The position numbers were made by a program, and so were the translations under genes. Shown here in pieces: positions 33,193 to 45,530 of a stretch of 64,000 nt of DNA. The notes beneath the pieces are model-generated. The model made no database searches. It was not told the DNA's origin and saw only the letters and a program-made list of their open reading frames with translations. The stretch is from contig CM039462.1 in assembly GCA_022414725.1 (NCBI GenBank), forward strand, positions 177,334,400 through 177,398,399. Reading direction: 5' to 3'. Within the stretch, counting starts at the first letter, position 1; each line of letters opens with the position of its first letter. Source of the stretch: Microglena sp. YARC. Its lineage: Eukaryota > Chlorophyta > Chlorophyceae > Chlamydomonadales > Chlamydomonadaceae.

Positions 33193-33374
33193 ATGGAACG
33201 GCAAATCATATGATGTTGACCAAAGATGAGTATGATATCATACACATATCATTTGATTCATTATCATTTGATATTATGCCCGCAGGCCTGATAACCTAGT
33301 CCCAACCGCCCAGCATCATATGATATCATATGATGACATGATACACTTTTTGATATCATATTGCCGACCCCTAC
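33193..33374. mobile_element. hAT-like MITE, family E copy 2
   Basis: A 182-bp element with an exact 8-bp target duplication GTATAGCT (33185-33192 and 33375-33382). The ends are ATGGAACGGCAAATCAT and, inverted, GTAGGGGTCGGCAATATG, diverged from copy 1. The interior shows the same atcatatgatatcat palindromes. Confidence 0.88.
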
Positions 33375-33429
33375 GTATAGCTGATAGGCTCTTAATGGAC
33401 AACCCATGTGCTGTCATGCACTTTTTGTT

Positions 33430-36400
33430 TTCCCAGCTACAGTAGAATCCCTTCTAGTAAAGCACCTTCTAGCAGATCCTTCCCAAGCTGTAAGCACTAG
33501 GCAGGTCCCTTCCCAGACCCTAAGAGTAGCACCTTCTGTAGGGCACCTCTAGGGCAGATCCCTATCCAGCTTACGAGATAGCACCTTCGCAGCAGCAAGA
33601 TGATAGCACTTCTGCAGATCCCTTCCCCAGCTACGAGTAGCACCTTCTAGGCAAGATTCCCTTCCCAGGCTTAGCACCATTTTCTTAGGCAGGCGTACAC
33701 GAGTTTCTAGGCAGATCCCTTTCCCAGCTACGAGTAGCAGCCTTCTAGTGCAGATCCAGCCCAGCTACGAGTAGCACCTTCTAGGCAGATCCCTTCCATA
33801 GCTACGAAGTAGCAACCTTCTTAGCAGATCCCTTGCCCAGCTACGAGTAGCACCGTTCTACAGAACCCTTCCCAACGAGTAGCACCTTCTAGCTTCCCAG
33901 CTACGAGGTCCCTTAGCGGAGTAGCCACCTTCTAGGACAGATCCCTTCCCAGCTACGAGTACCTTCTAAGCACCTTCTATAGCGAGTAGCTAGGCAGATC
34001 CTTCCCAGTCTACAGCACCTTTTCTAGGCAGAACGAGTAGCACCTTCTAGGCAGATTCCCTTCCCAGCTACGAGTAGCACCTTCTATGGGCAAAAAGATC
34101 CTTCCCAGCTTACCTTCGAGTTAAGTAGCAAAGATCCCTTTCCCAGCTACGAGTAGCACCTTCTAGGCAGATCCCTTCCCAGCTTACGAGTAGCACGTTC
34201 TAGCAGATCCCTTCCCAGCTACGAGTAGCACCTTTTTTTATAGCACCTCTAAAAGCAGATCCTTCCCAGCTACGAGTAGGCACCTTCTATGCAGATCACT
34301 TCACCAGCTACGCAGTAGCAACTTCTAGGCAGACTCCTTCCCAGCTTCGAGTAGCACCTTCTAGGCAGATCCCTTCCCAGCTACGAGTAGCACCTTCTAG
34401 GCAGATCCCTTCCCAGCTACGAGTAGCACCTTCTAGGCAGTCCCTTCCCAGCTACGAGTAGCACCTTCTAGGCAGATCCCTTCCCAGCTACGAGTAGCAC
34501 CTTCTAGGCAGATCCCTTCCCAGCTACGAGTAGCACCTTCTAGGCAGATCCCTTCCCAGCTACGAGTAGCACCTTCTAGGCAGATCCCTTCCCAGCTGCA
34601 GACGCTACGAGTAGCACCTTCTAGGCAGATCCCTTCCCAGCTACGAGTAGCACCTTCTAGGCAGATCCCTTCCCAGCTACGAGTAGCACCTTCTAGGCAG
34701 ATCCCTTCCCAGCTACGAGTAGCACCTTCTAGGCAGATCCCTTCCCAGCTACGAGTAGCACCTTCTAGCAGATCGCCTTCCCAGCTACGTAGAGTTAGCA
34801 CCTTCTAGGCAGATCCCTTCCCGCTACGAGTAGCACTTCTAGCAGATCCTTCCCAGCTACGAGTAGCAACCTTCTAGCAGATCCCTTCCCAGCTCGAGTA
34901 GCACTTCTAGGCAGATCCCTTCCCAGCTACGAGTAGGCAGTTCTAGGCAGATCCTTCCCAGCTACGAGTAGCCTTCTAGGCAGATCCCTTTCCCAGCTAC
35001 GAGTAGCACTTCTAGCAGCCAGCTAGAGAGCAACCTTCTAGGCAGGTCTTCCCAGCTACGAGTAGCACCTTCTAGGCAGATCCTTCCAGCTACGAGTAGC
35101 ACCTTCTAGGAACAGATCCCTTCCCAGCTACGAGTAGCCACCTTCTAGGCAGATGATCCCTTCCAGCTACGGTAAAGCACTTCTAGGCTTAAGGAATAGA
35201 TCACCTTCCCAGCTACGAGTGCACTAGCAGATCTCCCAGCTAGGGCTATGGGAAGATTAGGCAGATCCCTTCCCAGCTACGAGTAGCACCTTCTAGGATC
35301 CTTCAGCTACGATCTTCAGCTAGATATCCAATTTCCAGTAGCACTTCTTTCTAGGCAGATCCCTTCCCAGCTACACGAGTAGGGCATGATCCCTATCCCA
35401 GCTACGACGGTAGCACAATTCAGAAAGGTCCTTACAGCTATGAGTAGCCCTAGGCCAGATCCCGCTAAAAACGAGTAGAGCTAGGCAGATCCCCTTCTAG
35501 AGTACACGCTTTCTAGGCACCCTTCCCAGCTAGAGTAGCACCTTCTAGGGCCAGATGCCTATTCAGCAACGAGTAGTAGGCAGATCCTTTCCCAGCTACG
35601 AGTCGCACTTTTTAGCATCTTCCCCTTCCCAGGCTACTGAGTAGCAAACCTTCTAAAGGACAGCTAAGAAGTAGCACTTCTAGGCTCAGATCCCTTCCCA
35701 GCACGAGTAGACCTCTAGGCAGATCCCGTTTACTACCATTTCCATAAGGATCCCTTCCCAGCTACGAGTAGCTGCACCAATAATTAGGCTCTATACAGCT
35801 ACGAGTAGTCAACCTTGCTATGCAGATACCCTTTAGCACTTCTAGGCAGATCCTTCCAGCTAAGCGAGTAGCGCACCTAAGGCAGAGTCTTCCCCAGCTA
35901 ACGAGTAGCACCTCCTTCTAGATAGGGCCAGATCCCTCCCTTAGCCCAGCGTTAGAAGCACCTTGATATCTAAAGCAGAGCAGACCCGTTCCCAGCTACG
36001 AGTAGACAGCTTTCTTAGCAGATCCCCTTTCCCAGCTAGGCAGATCCTTTCAAAAACGAGTACGCTCCTTCTAGGCAAGATCCCTTCCCAGCTACGATAG
36101 CTAGACCTTCTCACGACAGGATCACACCTTCCAGCTACGACAGTTAGCACCTTCTAGGCAGATCCCTACTCCCAAGCTACACGAGTAGCACCATTCTAGG
36201 CAGATCCCTTCCCCAGCTACAATAAGAGTAGCACCTTCACCAGATATTCCAACTAGGTAATTCAGATCACCTACCAGCTACGATTCACACACCCTTCTAA
36301 CAGATCCCTTCAACTACGATAGCACCTTTAGCAGGATCCTTCCCGCTACGCCAGTAGGAACACCTTATTAGCAGATCTTCCCAGCTACGATAGCTATGCA

Positions 36401-39235
36401 GACCCTTCCAACGGTAGCAACGCTTTTCCTAGGCAGATCCCTTCCAGCTAGAGTAGACACCTTTCTAGGGTCCCAGCATACGAGTAAACTAACTTCATAC
36501 GGAGAAATCCCTTCCCAGCTCACCCACAATAGCACCGAGTAACAGACCTTCTAGGATCCTTCCCAGATCCCATACCACTACGAGTAAGACCTCTAGGCAG
36601 AGATCACCCTAATCCCAGCTACGACGCATAAGCAACTTCTAGGCAGATCCCCTTAGCCCAGCTACGAGTAGCACCTTCTAAATCCCTTCCCCAGTACGAG
36701 TAGCACCTTCTAAGGCAGATCCCTCCCATACGGAGTAGCCTTCTAGGCAGATCCTTCCCAGCACGAGAGAGCCTTCTAGGCAAACCTTCTCACGAGAGCA
36801 CCTTCGTAGGCAGATCCCTTCCCAGCTACGAACGCCAACCTTTCTAGAGAACGGTAGCACTCTTCTAGGCAGATCCTTCCGCAGCTACGAGTAAGCACCT
36901 TCTAGGCAGATCCCTTGCCCAGCTACGAGTCCACCTTTCATAGACCTAAGACTACGATCGTAGGCAGAAAAAATCCCTTCCCAGCTACGAGTAGCACCTT
37001 TCTACGGCAGATCCGCTTCCCAGCTAAAACGAGTAGCACCTTCTAGGTCAGCACCTTCCAGCAGCTAGGCTAGAAGATCCCTTCCCAGCTACGAGTAGCA
37101 CCTTCTAGCAGATCCCTTCCCAGCTACGAAGTAGCACCTTCTAGGCAGTCCCTTCCCTTAGGCAGAATCCCTTCCAAGTAGAGTAGCACCTTCTAGGGGC
37201 AGGATCCCTTTCCCAGCTACGAGTAGCACCTTTACTAGGCAGATCCCTTCCCAGCTACGAGTAGCACCTTCTATGGCAGATCCCTTCCCAGCTCGAGTAG
37301 GGCACGGTATAGCACCTTCTAGGCAGATCCCTTCCCAGCTACGAGTAGCACCTTCTAGGCAGAAGGCAGCTAGATCCTCTCCCAGCTCCCAGAGCACCTT
37401 TCTAGGCAGATCCCTTCCCAAAAGCTACGAGTAAGCACCCTTCTAGGGCAGATCCCTTCCCAGCTACGAGTAGCACCTTCTAGGCCAGATTATATCCCTT
37501 CCCAGCTACGAGGAACCTTTTAGCAAGCCTTCAGCACCTAGGCTGAGATCCCTTCCCAGCTACGAGTAGCACCTTCTAGGCAGATCCCTTACCCAGCTAA
37601 CGAGTAGCACCTTCTAGGCAGATCCCTTACCCAGCTACGGAGAGCACCCTTCTCAGGCATGCCCCTTCCCAGCTACGAGTTAGCACCTCAGCAAGATTCC
37701 CTTCCCAGCTTCACGAGAGCACCTTCTAGGCAGATCCTTTCCCAGTACCGAGTAGCACCCTCTAGGACAGATCCCTTCCCAGCTACAGTGCACCATCTAG
37801 GCAGATCCCTTCCCCTACGAGAGTAGCCCTTCAGCAGAAGCCCTTCCCAAGCTACAAAGTAGTAGGCACCTTAGCATCCCTTCCAGCTACGACTAGCACC
37901 GTCTAGGCATGATCCCTTCCCAGCTACGCGTGCACTTCTAGGCAGATCCCTTCCACGCCGTACGAGTTAGCACCTTTAGGCAGATCCCTGCAGCAACGAA
38001 AGCAACCTTCTAGCAGGTCCTCATCCCAGCTAGGCACTTCAGGATCCCTTTTCCCAGCACGAGGTGTATGCACCTCTAGGCAGATCCCAGCTACGAGTAG
38101 CACCTGCTAGGCAGATCCCCTTCCCAGCTACTAGTAGACCTCTAGGCAGATCCCTTCCCGGCTACGAGTTAAACTCAGCACAGCAGTTCTTCAGGCAGAT
38201 CCCCTCCCAGCTACAACGAGTAGCACCTTTGACTCTAGGCAGATCCCTTCCCAGCTACGAGTAGCACCTTCTAGGCAGATCCCTTCCCAGCTACGAGTAG
38301 CACCTTCTAGGCAGATCCCTTCCCAGCTACGAGTAGCACCTTCTAGGCAGATCCCTTCCCAGTATCCTAGGCAGATCCCTCCCAGCTATCGAGTAGCACC
38401 TTCTAGGCAGAATCCCTTCCCAGCTACGAGTAGCACCTTCTAGGCAGAACCCTTCCCAGCTACGAGTAAGCCACCTTCATAGGGCAGATGCCCTTCCCAG
38501 TCTACGAGTGCACCTTCCAGGCAGATCCTTCCCAGATCCCTCCCAGCTACGAGTAGCACCTACTCTAGGCAGATTCCCTTCCCAGCTACGAGTAGCACCT
38601 TCTAGGCAGAATCCTTCCCAGCTACGAGTAGCACCTTCAAAAATAGGCAGATCCACCTTCCCACCTACGAAGTCAGCACCCCTAGGCAGGATCCACTCCA
38701 CAGCCTACGAGTAGCACTTCTAGACGCATCCCTTCCAGCTACGAAGTTAGCACCTCTAACAATCCCTTCCCCAGCTCACGAGTAGCACCTTTAGGCCCAG
38801 ATTCCCTTCCCAGATACGAAGTAGCACCTTCAAGATCCCTTCCCAGCTATTGCCAGTCAGCCCTTCTTAGGCAGATCCCTTCCAGCTACGAGTAGCACCT
38901 TCTAGAGCAAGAGTCCACTTCCCAGCTTTACGGATAGCACCTTCGCGCAGCCAATCCCTTTACCCCATTTCCGAGTAGACCTTTTCCGCCACATCCACTC
39001 CCAGTACGCGAGCACTTCAGGCAGCATCCCTTCCCCTACGAGTAGCACCCCTAGGCAGATCCTTCCCTACGCAGTAGCACCCACGGCAGAATACCCTTCC
39101 GCGCTACATAGCAACTTCTAGACACACCTTCGCCAGCTACGGTACACCTTCAGGTCCCTTCCCAGCTAATGAGTAGCGAACTATTAGGCAGATCCCCATC
39201 CCAGCTACGAGTACACCTTCTAGGCAGTCCCTTCC
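33430..39235. repeat. 5.8-kb minisatellite of a 36-bp unit
   Basis: About 160 units of gagtagcaccttctaggc plus agatcccttcccagctac. Units at 34370-34780 are almost identical; towards both sides small insertions and deletions become very frequent. In the intact core the minus strand reads GICLEGATRSWE repeatedly (122 codons), but there is no start context or acceptor and the frame breaks elsewhere. I do not call it coding. Confidence 0.95.
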
Positions 39236-39279
39236 CCTGCCATTGAGCCATATTCGTCAGCGTTTCGGCCATCTGTGTT

Positions 39280-39390
39280 TGGCCATGGGCACTACAGGTA
39301 CTCAAACAATACTTGAAAGTGAAAGGGGGCCATGCGGCACTACAGGTACTAACAATACTTGAAAGTGAAAGCGGGGGGCCAATTCGTCCT
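39280..39390. repeat. Two copies of a ~50-bp unit
   Basis: ggcactacaggtactcaaacaatacttgaaagtgaaaggggg appears twice in tandem at the minisatellite edge. Confidence 0.85.
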
Positions 39391-39394
39391 GTTG

Positions 39395-39530
39395 ATTAAT
39401 GGTATGTATGGTTACAGTCCAGGGGGTAGGCCCAAATAGGCTAAAGGGACTTGCCCAACCGTCATAATAGTAAAGGGCTTAAAAAGAACAAGCACTGATG
39501 AACTGAGCCCCTAACAACTGTCGATTAATG
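39395..39530 (+). mobile_element. Single arm of the foldback family
   Basis: Matches 28255-28400 (acagtccagggggtaggcccaaataggc ... gaactgagcccc) in the same orientation. Confidence 0.7.
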
Positions 39531-39539
39531 CGGCCTCGA

Positions 39540-40075
39540 GTTTTTTTCTGACGAGTTTTTTCTGACAAGGTCGGATTCGGAGCTTTACGATCGCCCAGCC
39601 CAGCAAAAAATGGAATACCTTGTCAAAGTTCTATAAATTAAACCAGACTCTGATTGGTCTCATTTTTGTGCAGTAAATTATTAAAAAATTAAAGCAGGTA
39701 TGAAACATATGCTTTTATTATGATGCAGGCATGGTTAAATACTACAGGCTTACCTCCCTCTCCTCTTACCCCCCCCCCCGCCCCCCCCATATTCCCCCCC
39801 CCCCTGGCCCCCCCCCCCCCCACACACACACACACACACACCAGGCACACCTCCTAGCTCGTTTATGGACCTTTTTGACAGGTCTCTCTGGATAAAAAGC
39901 CAATATGCCCATCACACACCAGAAGTGATAGGAAGGCAAGGAAACGGATTATGGAGTTGTTGAGTCCACAGACTTACAACGGCTGGCCAATACTCAACCT
40001 CACACCGCTCGTAATCAAGGTGCTACTTATTTTATGTTATTATTAAAGTTTGAGGACACTTACAGAGTCGAAATT
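39540..40075. other. No gene recognised
   Basis: Contains poly-C/CA tracts (39770-39840). A duplicated ttttttctgac motif lies near 39545-39570. No exon motif is seen. Confidence 0.5.
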
Positions 40076-40079
40076 AGGT

Positions 40080-41195
40080 GGGATATACTGCACGATGAAC
40101 TAGCGGAACAATCAACATCGGGATAGTGGTGCCAGCAACTTGACAAGCAATAAGCCCTAAATGCCCCTTACGAAGCTAGAATAAACTCTGCCCTTCCTGA
40201 AACCATAAAGCAAAAAAAACACTTTCAGAAGAAAAGAAAAAAATTAACTATGGAAGAGTTCTACGACTTACAGAAGTTAGGAATCACTCGGGCAGTAACA
40301 GCGAGCTAGTAGTGGGATGCCTGCTTGATAAGCAAGAAGACCCTGAATGGCCCTAAACATCATTTAATACAAACTCTGTCCCCTGGAGGAAGCATATAAC
40401 ACATAAAGCTAGAAAATCCACTTTCAGATTTGAAAAAAAAAGAATCCTGATTATGGAGAGACTCGTAGACTCACAGAGTTAGGTCGGCTATAATAGCGGT
40501 CAACAGGGTAGTGGTGACACCTGCATTTGATTGAAAAGCATACCTGCAGGCAAACAAACGAGGAGATTCGGGATTTAAAAGGGGGTTGGGGACTTGGGGG
40601 TGAGATGGGATTGACCCAGTGATAAGTGATCCCGACCAGATTGGTATTGGTTGTGCAAGTACTTCGAGGGTGTGTTGGGTATTGTATGTGCTGTTCACTG
40701 CTGAGGGTGGGGTGGTGGTGCATCGGCATTCTGAATAAGTACATATACTGCGGGGCAAAGAGAGATTGCGGTTTTAAAGGGGGTGAATTGGGACGAAAAG
40801 TTGGGGTGAGATGGGATTGAGTGATATAAGGTGATAGACCGATGGTATCACCCGCTGGTTGTGCTGGGTGTGATAATGGAGCTTAGTGTTCGGGCATTGT
40901 ACCATTGTGTTGTGTTGGGATCAAAGGGGTGGCGACGCGTGGTCATGGTGCCTGCTTGATAAGCATACTGCGGGGCAAAGAGGAGATTGGGTTTGAAAGG
41001 GAGTTGGAATGCGGGGTGGAGGTGAGCAATGGGGAAATGTTAAGTGATGAGGTGATCGATGGTATTGGTTTCTGTGCTGGGAATCGAGTTGTGTTGGGTA
41101 TTATTGTGTTGCGATGTTGGGGATTGTGGTGGTCAACAGGCGTAGTGGTAGTGGTGCTTAGCTTGATAAGCTTAACTGCACGGTAGGCGACGATG
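40080..41195 (-). repeat. Junction array around a small unassigned exon
   Basis: Copies of ggtagtggtgccagc...cttgataagcatactgcggggcaaagagga near 40120, 40310, 40735, 40950 and 41160. Those above 40545 carry the acceptor (gccccgcag) and exon start. Those below 40475 carry the exon end. This is the same two-sided design as in the ABC gene. Confidence 0.6.
40475..40543 (-). CDS. Putative 69-nt exon, function unknown
   Basis: Bounded by acceptor cctgcag and donor GTGAGTCTA; one leading base, 22 codons, two trailing bases. It encodes YAFQSNAGVTTTLLTAIIAD and LT, a mildly hydrophobic segment. Support comes from the splice signals and the junction-copy array around it, not from homology. It could be a 3' exon of the C1A gene, but its entry phase does not match that gene's last recognised exon. 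Confidence 0.4.
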
Positions 41196-41199
41196 AAGC

Positions 41200-41580
41200 A
41201 TGATATTGGGGTTTAATAGGAGGGTTGCGAGGTGAGAGGTTTGGGGTTGACTGAAGCGTGGTTGAGGATGGTGACCTGTCGTTTTTATATATAATACCAG
41301 CGCTCATTACACAAAACAATAATGCCGCTTTACCACAAAAACAAAACACAATGCGCCATTGAATCCCTCTGTATGAAATTATTGAGAATCCCCAGGCCAA
41401 TGAGATAGGATCACCATTATGTCAAAATCCCACCTAGCCTCCAAACCACACCCACCCCCTATCCACTCCCAGACACCACCAACATCACCACCATCACAAC
41501 CAAGTGTAGCCCACACAACACACTATTATATCCCGCCCCCGAACCCCCCCCCTACCCCACCCCGTTTCGCCATCCGAACA
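41200..41580. other. No gene recognised
   Basis: Mixed-composition stretch between arrays; nothing supported. Confidence 0.4.
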
Positions 41581-41684
41581 TGACTTATCACGCGGCAAAT
41601 CCATGGGCCCCACCACCCATCACACACCAAGACATGGTAGCCACACCACACATATACCCCCCCCCCCCCACCCACCACCCACCC

Positions 41685-42481
41685 ACCCTCCTGGTACATT
41701 GCCGCACACTATTGCGCTGGAGCCTCAGGGCATCTTCTCGATTATGGATCCAAAGTGGTTAAGTCACACAACACCACGGAAGCCACATGATATACACATT
41801 GGACACATATCCCCCCCCCCCCCCCCCCCCCATCCACATGACCTACCCCACCCCCTAACACACCCATCACGAAAGCAAAACCATGATCCATTACACTACC
41901 CACCTGTGTGTACATGCATGCTGGAAGCCTTCAGGTTGTCATTCTTGATTATAAACCCCCAACCCCACCCCGTGACCACCACCACCAATACACACACACC
42001 CAACCCCCACCCATCAAGTTTAGCCACACACACACATGCAGCCATGCACCTGGTACATGCCGCACAGGTGCACCATTAAAAGCTGGGTGCTCACTCGGCT
42101 GGTCATCTTGATTTATACCACTGGGCCCCCCCCCCCCCCCCCCCGTCCTATATACCAGCGAGACACAACCAACACCAACACACCAAGATTTTATTTGGCA
42201 CACACACCTCACACACATTCATGGCACATGCAGTACATGCCCGCACATGCAATCAGTAGCTTGCGTGCTCACTCGGCTGTCATCTTGATTATACCCCCCC
42301 CCCCCCCCCCCCCCCCACCCCCCCCCCCCCCCCACACAAACACACACACCACACATACCCCCCCCCTATTAACAATAGTCTCTATTAAACCCTCCAAATC
42401 GCTTAACATCCCCCCCCCCACCCCGCCCCCGCCCCCCCCCAACACATCACACTCAACACACCTCCCACAAATAACACACAC
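41685..42481 (-). repeat. Donor-side copies of the C1A C-terminal exon
   Basis: Four copies (near 41690-41755, 41905-41955, 42050-42120 and 42225-42295) of the exon end (MCGMYQ-like text) plus donor, separated by poly-C and CACA tracts; the transcript strand is G-rich. Confidence 0.7.
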
Positions 42482-42640
42482 CTGGTACATGCCGCACATG
42501 CCGCTTGTGCCCTCCGCCGTCATCTTGATCATTTCATTTTGATATCTCCACCCAATACCCCATGAGGGGCCAGAACGATAGTTCTGGCAGATCCAGTCAT
42601 GCCTTGCTCCACGTCGCATGCCACCAAATCTGCTGTATGA
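42482..42640 (-). CDS. Papain-family (C1A) protein, C-terminal catalytic-Asn exon
   Basis: Reads WICQN, then GPSWGIG, MIKMTAEGTSGMCGMYQ and donor GTGTGTG. This matches the papain-family block YWi.kNSWG..WG..Gy..i......CGi, so it holds the catalytic-Asn region and a C-terminal Cys. The visible text is broken by small indels (NSWG appears as NYRSG; the frame shifts near WRYQN), and copies just upstream read QGYWI. The 5' boundary is approximate. It ends in phase 0, so at least one further exon is expected at lower coordinates. Confidence 0.7.
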
Positions 42641-43320
42641 TAATAAAAAGTCGATGTGGAATAGCCCTCAAGCATGCGTGGGGTGTAGTGGTGGTGCAGT
42701 AGGAGGTGTGGGGGGTGGAGAGGATGGGTCTTTTGTGGGTAAAGGTTGTGGTGGGGCAATTCCAGTAGCCTTGGGGTGCCCAAATGCTGCTGTATGAGTC
42801 GATGTGGCCCTGCATCGTGGCCCGGGTGACTACAGTGGTGGTGAGGGGGTGGTGGGTAGGGGGGGTATGTGGGGACACCTGTGTGTGTTTGGGCAATCCA
42901 GTAAGCCTTGGGCGCATAAAATGCTGATCTCTCTGAATGACTCATGTGGCCCTGCATGAGTCAACGACGGTTGTGCGGGTGTGGTGTGTGGTGAAGTGGT
43001 GCAGTGACCAATGATCAATGGACGGGCGGAGAACTGGCAATGGTCAGGCTGACGCGCGGGTGGTGGAGGGTGGGGAGTGGCGGATGATGCGGGATCGGGA
43101 GTGGGGTGGGTGTGGTACAATGTGGCGATCCAGTAGCCTTGGGCGCATAAATGCTGCTGAATGACTCAATGTGGCCCTGCATGGTGGCGGTACTGTGTGG
43201 TGGTGGCGTGGTGGTCAGCCAGTGCCAATGGTCAATGGAGAGGAACTGGGGGTGGGTGGGTGTGGGGTGGGAAGGGTGGGGTGGGTGGAGTGTTGCTACC
43301 CACCCAAAACCCATGACTTG
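42641..43320 (-). repeat. Acceptor-side copies of the C-terminal C1A exon
   Basis: Three copies (near 42755-42815, 42890-42960 and 43125-43190) of text encoding MQGHI.S.SSI.AP.GYW, with GTGGTGGG spacers on the plus strand. Confidence 0.65.
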
Positions 43321-43469
43321 ATGTGTTTGTCCCCTGCATAGGTGGCGGGATGAGCGTGGGTGTAATTAGTGAGTCGGCGTTGTGGGTTCTACTGACATGA
43401 CACTCGATCATGAAATTTTGGAGTGGGTGGTAAGTGTGTGCTGTGATGTTGTGGAGTGTGGACGCTAAT

Positions 43470-44071
43470 GGTTCAGAGCTGATTGGAAAGCTGAGCAGAT
43501 AACCGCTCTAACTCAATAATACTCCTCCGGACAAACAAAATACAAGCTGCTTCACAAACACTTTTTTTGCAAAAACGAAAGAAGAAGACAAAAATGAAGG
43601 CAACAACACTTACATCCACAATTGTAATCGCGTGAGTCGAACTCAGACTGGATGCTAAAAAAAAAAAAAAGGCAACACTTACCAAACAAGTGCTCTCACC
43701 GCATGGTTCAGGGTTGGAAGCTGAGCAGATGCCCACTCTCAAATACACCACCCTATAAGTACAGCTGGCCCCCCACCCCCCCACCCCCCCACCATATAGT
43801 AGCCCTGGACCCCATCCCCCCCCACACACACCCACAACATCCCACCCACCACACAACACAACAAAAGACCCCAGAAAAAAGAGGCAAACAACACGTACCA
43901 CAAGTGTCACCGCGTGGTTCAGGTTGAAGCTGAAGCAGACACCGCTCTCAAATACTCCTCCAGCCGTACAGCTGCCCACCCCCCCCCCCCCCCCCCCCCC
44001 CCCCACCCCCCCCCCCCCCAACACATATAGATACACACACACACACACACACAAAGGGGCGAGAAACTTAC
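43470..44071 (-). repeat. Donor-side copies of the catalytic-His exon
   Basis: Copies at about 43620-43760 and 43890-43980, plus a fragment at 43470-43520, encode GGVFESGVCFSFNLNHAVTL with donor. The 43890 copy is cleaner than the main exon. Poly-C spacers (43980-44030) make the transcript G-rich. Confidence 0.78.
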
Positions 44072-44209
44072 CACGCCAGGGTCACCGCTGTGGTTCACGG
44101 TTGGAAGCTGAGACAGATGCCACTCTCAAATACACCTCCAGCGTACAGCTGGAAGTTGGAACCAGATGCATCCACATCAAAAGGTACTGACAGGGCCGGC
44201 TTGAAGGGC
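44072..44209 (-). CDS. Papain-family (C1A) protein, catalytic-His exon
   Basis: A 138-nt exon with acceptor tgtgtgcag and donor GTAAGTTT. Allowing two single-base shifts it reads ALQAGPVSV, FDVDASGSNFQLYAGGVFES, GICLSF and a damaged NLNHAV. It matches the papain block GPvsvaidA...F..Y..Gvy....C...lNHAV..vGyG with the catalytic His in LNHAV; the intact LNHAV is visible in the copy at 43890-43980. The entry phase (0) fits the 34-nt exon at 45386-45419. Confidence 0.8.
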
Positions 44210-44214
44210 CTGCA

Positions 44215-45150
44215 CACACAATGTAAGGACGGGCCAGTGCAATGGTGGGGTGGGTGGGATGGAGGCGCGTGGTGTAGACGGGCATGTGCTGTGGGTGGGA
44301 TGGGGCTGGGATGCGAGGCGAAAGGTGGGTAGACGGGCATTGTGGGTGGGTGGGATGGAGGCGGGTGGGTAGACGGGCATGTGAGTGGGTGGGTGGGTGG
44401 GTGGGATGGAGGACGGGTGGGTAGACCGGGCATGTGGTGGTGAGTGGGTGTGGATGGAGGCGGTGGGTAGACGTGGCATGTGGGTGGGTTGGTGGTGGGA
44501 TGGAGGGCAGGTGGGTAGACGGGCATGATGGGGTGGGTGGGTTTGGAGTGCATGTGGGTGATAGTGGAGATTGTTAGAGGAGGGTGGTTGGTAGGAGGGC
44601 CGGTGGTTGGTGGTGTGGTAGACGGGCAGGGAAGTAGGGTAGGAGGGCTGGTGGTCCGGAGTGGGTAGGAGGTTGGAGCGGAGGGTGGCTGGTAGGCTGA
44701 TTAGGTAGGAGGCGGTGGGTGGTTTGTCAGTAGGGGTGGGTGAACGTGGTGCACGTGCACGTGGGAGGATCGGACAGGGTGTGGGTGCGTAAGGCCAGGT
44801 TGCAGCCTGGTTAGTTGACTGATGGTAGGGGTGGAGTGGGTTATTGTTAAGTAGGTGGGGGTGGCTGGTGAGGGTTCGAGTTGGGAGAATCAGATGTGGG
44901 TAGGAGGGAGGTGGTGGGTAGGGTGGGTTGTGTGTGTGGGTGAGTGGGGTGTGGTATGGGATAGTAAGAGGGTGGAGGGGGTGGGAAAGGGGGGCAGGGT
45001 GGGATAGATGAGGAGGATGGCGAGGTGGAGAGGGAGGGCTGGGTGGTGTGGAGGAGGGGGGTGGGAGGATGACGGTGGAAGAGGTTAGGGTGAGGGGTGG
45101 CTGGGTGGGAGGGAGGGTGGATTTGGGTGGCGTGGGGTGGTGGGAGTGCA
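44215..45150 (-). repeat. Acceptor-side G-rich array (plus strand)
   Basis: tagacgggcatgtgggtgggtgggatggaggcgg units (44275-44540) and degenerate ggtgggtgg text follow. The transcript is CCACCCACC-rich. No clear exon copies except the candidate at 44745-44806. Confidence 0.7.
44745..44806 (-). CDS. Candidate missing C1A exon
   Basis: After acceptor ctaaccag the minus strand reads AATWPYAPTPCPILPRARA in phase 0, resembling the YPY......C block that papain-family proteins carry between GCNGG and GPV. No clean donor is seen, and the spacing evidence is only that these residues are otherwise absent. Treat as a suggestion. Confidence 0.25.
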
Positions 45151-45164
45151 AGAAGAGCTGACTG

Positions 45165-45385
45165 ACCTGCATGATGGCCAACCAACCAACGACCAACCAA
45201 TTTGACTTGCTATGATGTCCAAACCAAGCCAACCAAACTGACGCTGCTCGATGGCCCCACCCAACCAACCAGGCAACCAACTGACCTTGCACGATGGCCA
45301 ACCAACCAACCAACTGACCTGCATGATGGCCAACCAACCAACCAACTGACCAAGCATGATGGGCCAAACCAACCAACCAACTGAC
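45165..45385 (-). repeat. Donor-side array of the 34-nt exon (~40-bp unit)
   Basis: Five to six copies of ccaaccaaccaactgacctgcatgatgg, that is, the exon end (SMQ) plus donor GTCAGTTGGTTGG. Confidence 0.85.
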
Positions 45386-45419
45386 CTGCATGGAGGGCCA
45401 AGGCGCTTTGTACCCTCCT
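45386..45419 (-). CDS. Papain-family (C1A) protein, 34-nt micro-exon
   Basis: Acceptor ctcattgcag, donor GTCAGTTGG. One base completes the Arg after TTP of the previous exon, then GGYKAPWPSMQ ends in phase 0. Phase matches on both sides, and the donor-side array directly below supports a real junction. The sequence itself is too short for a family match. Confidence 0.55.
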
Positions 45420-45530
45420 CTGCAATGAGTGATCATTTCCTCAGCTTTCAGGACCCTCCAGTCAACCCACGCCCTGGTTAGGGCCCTCGGTTGCAGTGAG
45501 GACTGAGCGGGCAGGTCTGCTCAAACCCAC

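Noticed and set aside
34433..34801. 122-codon SWEGICLEGATR protein
   Set aside because: An intact patch of the 36-bp minisatellite; the same repeat is out of frame on either side.
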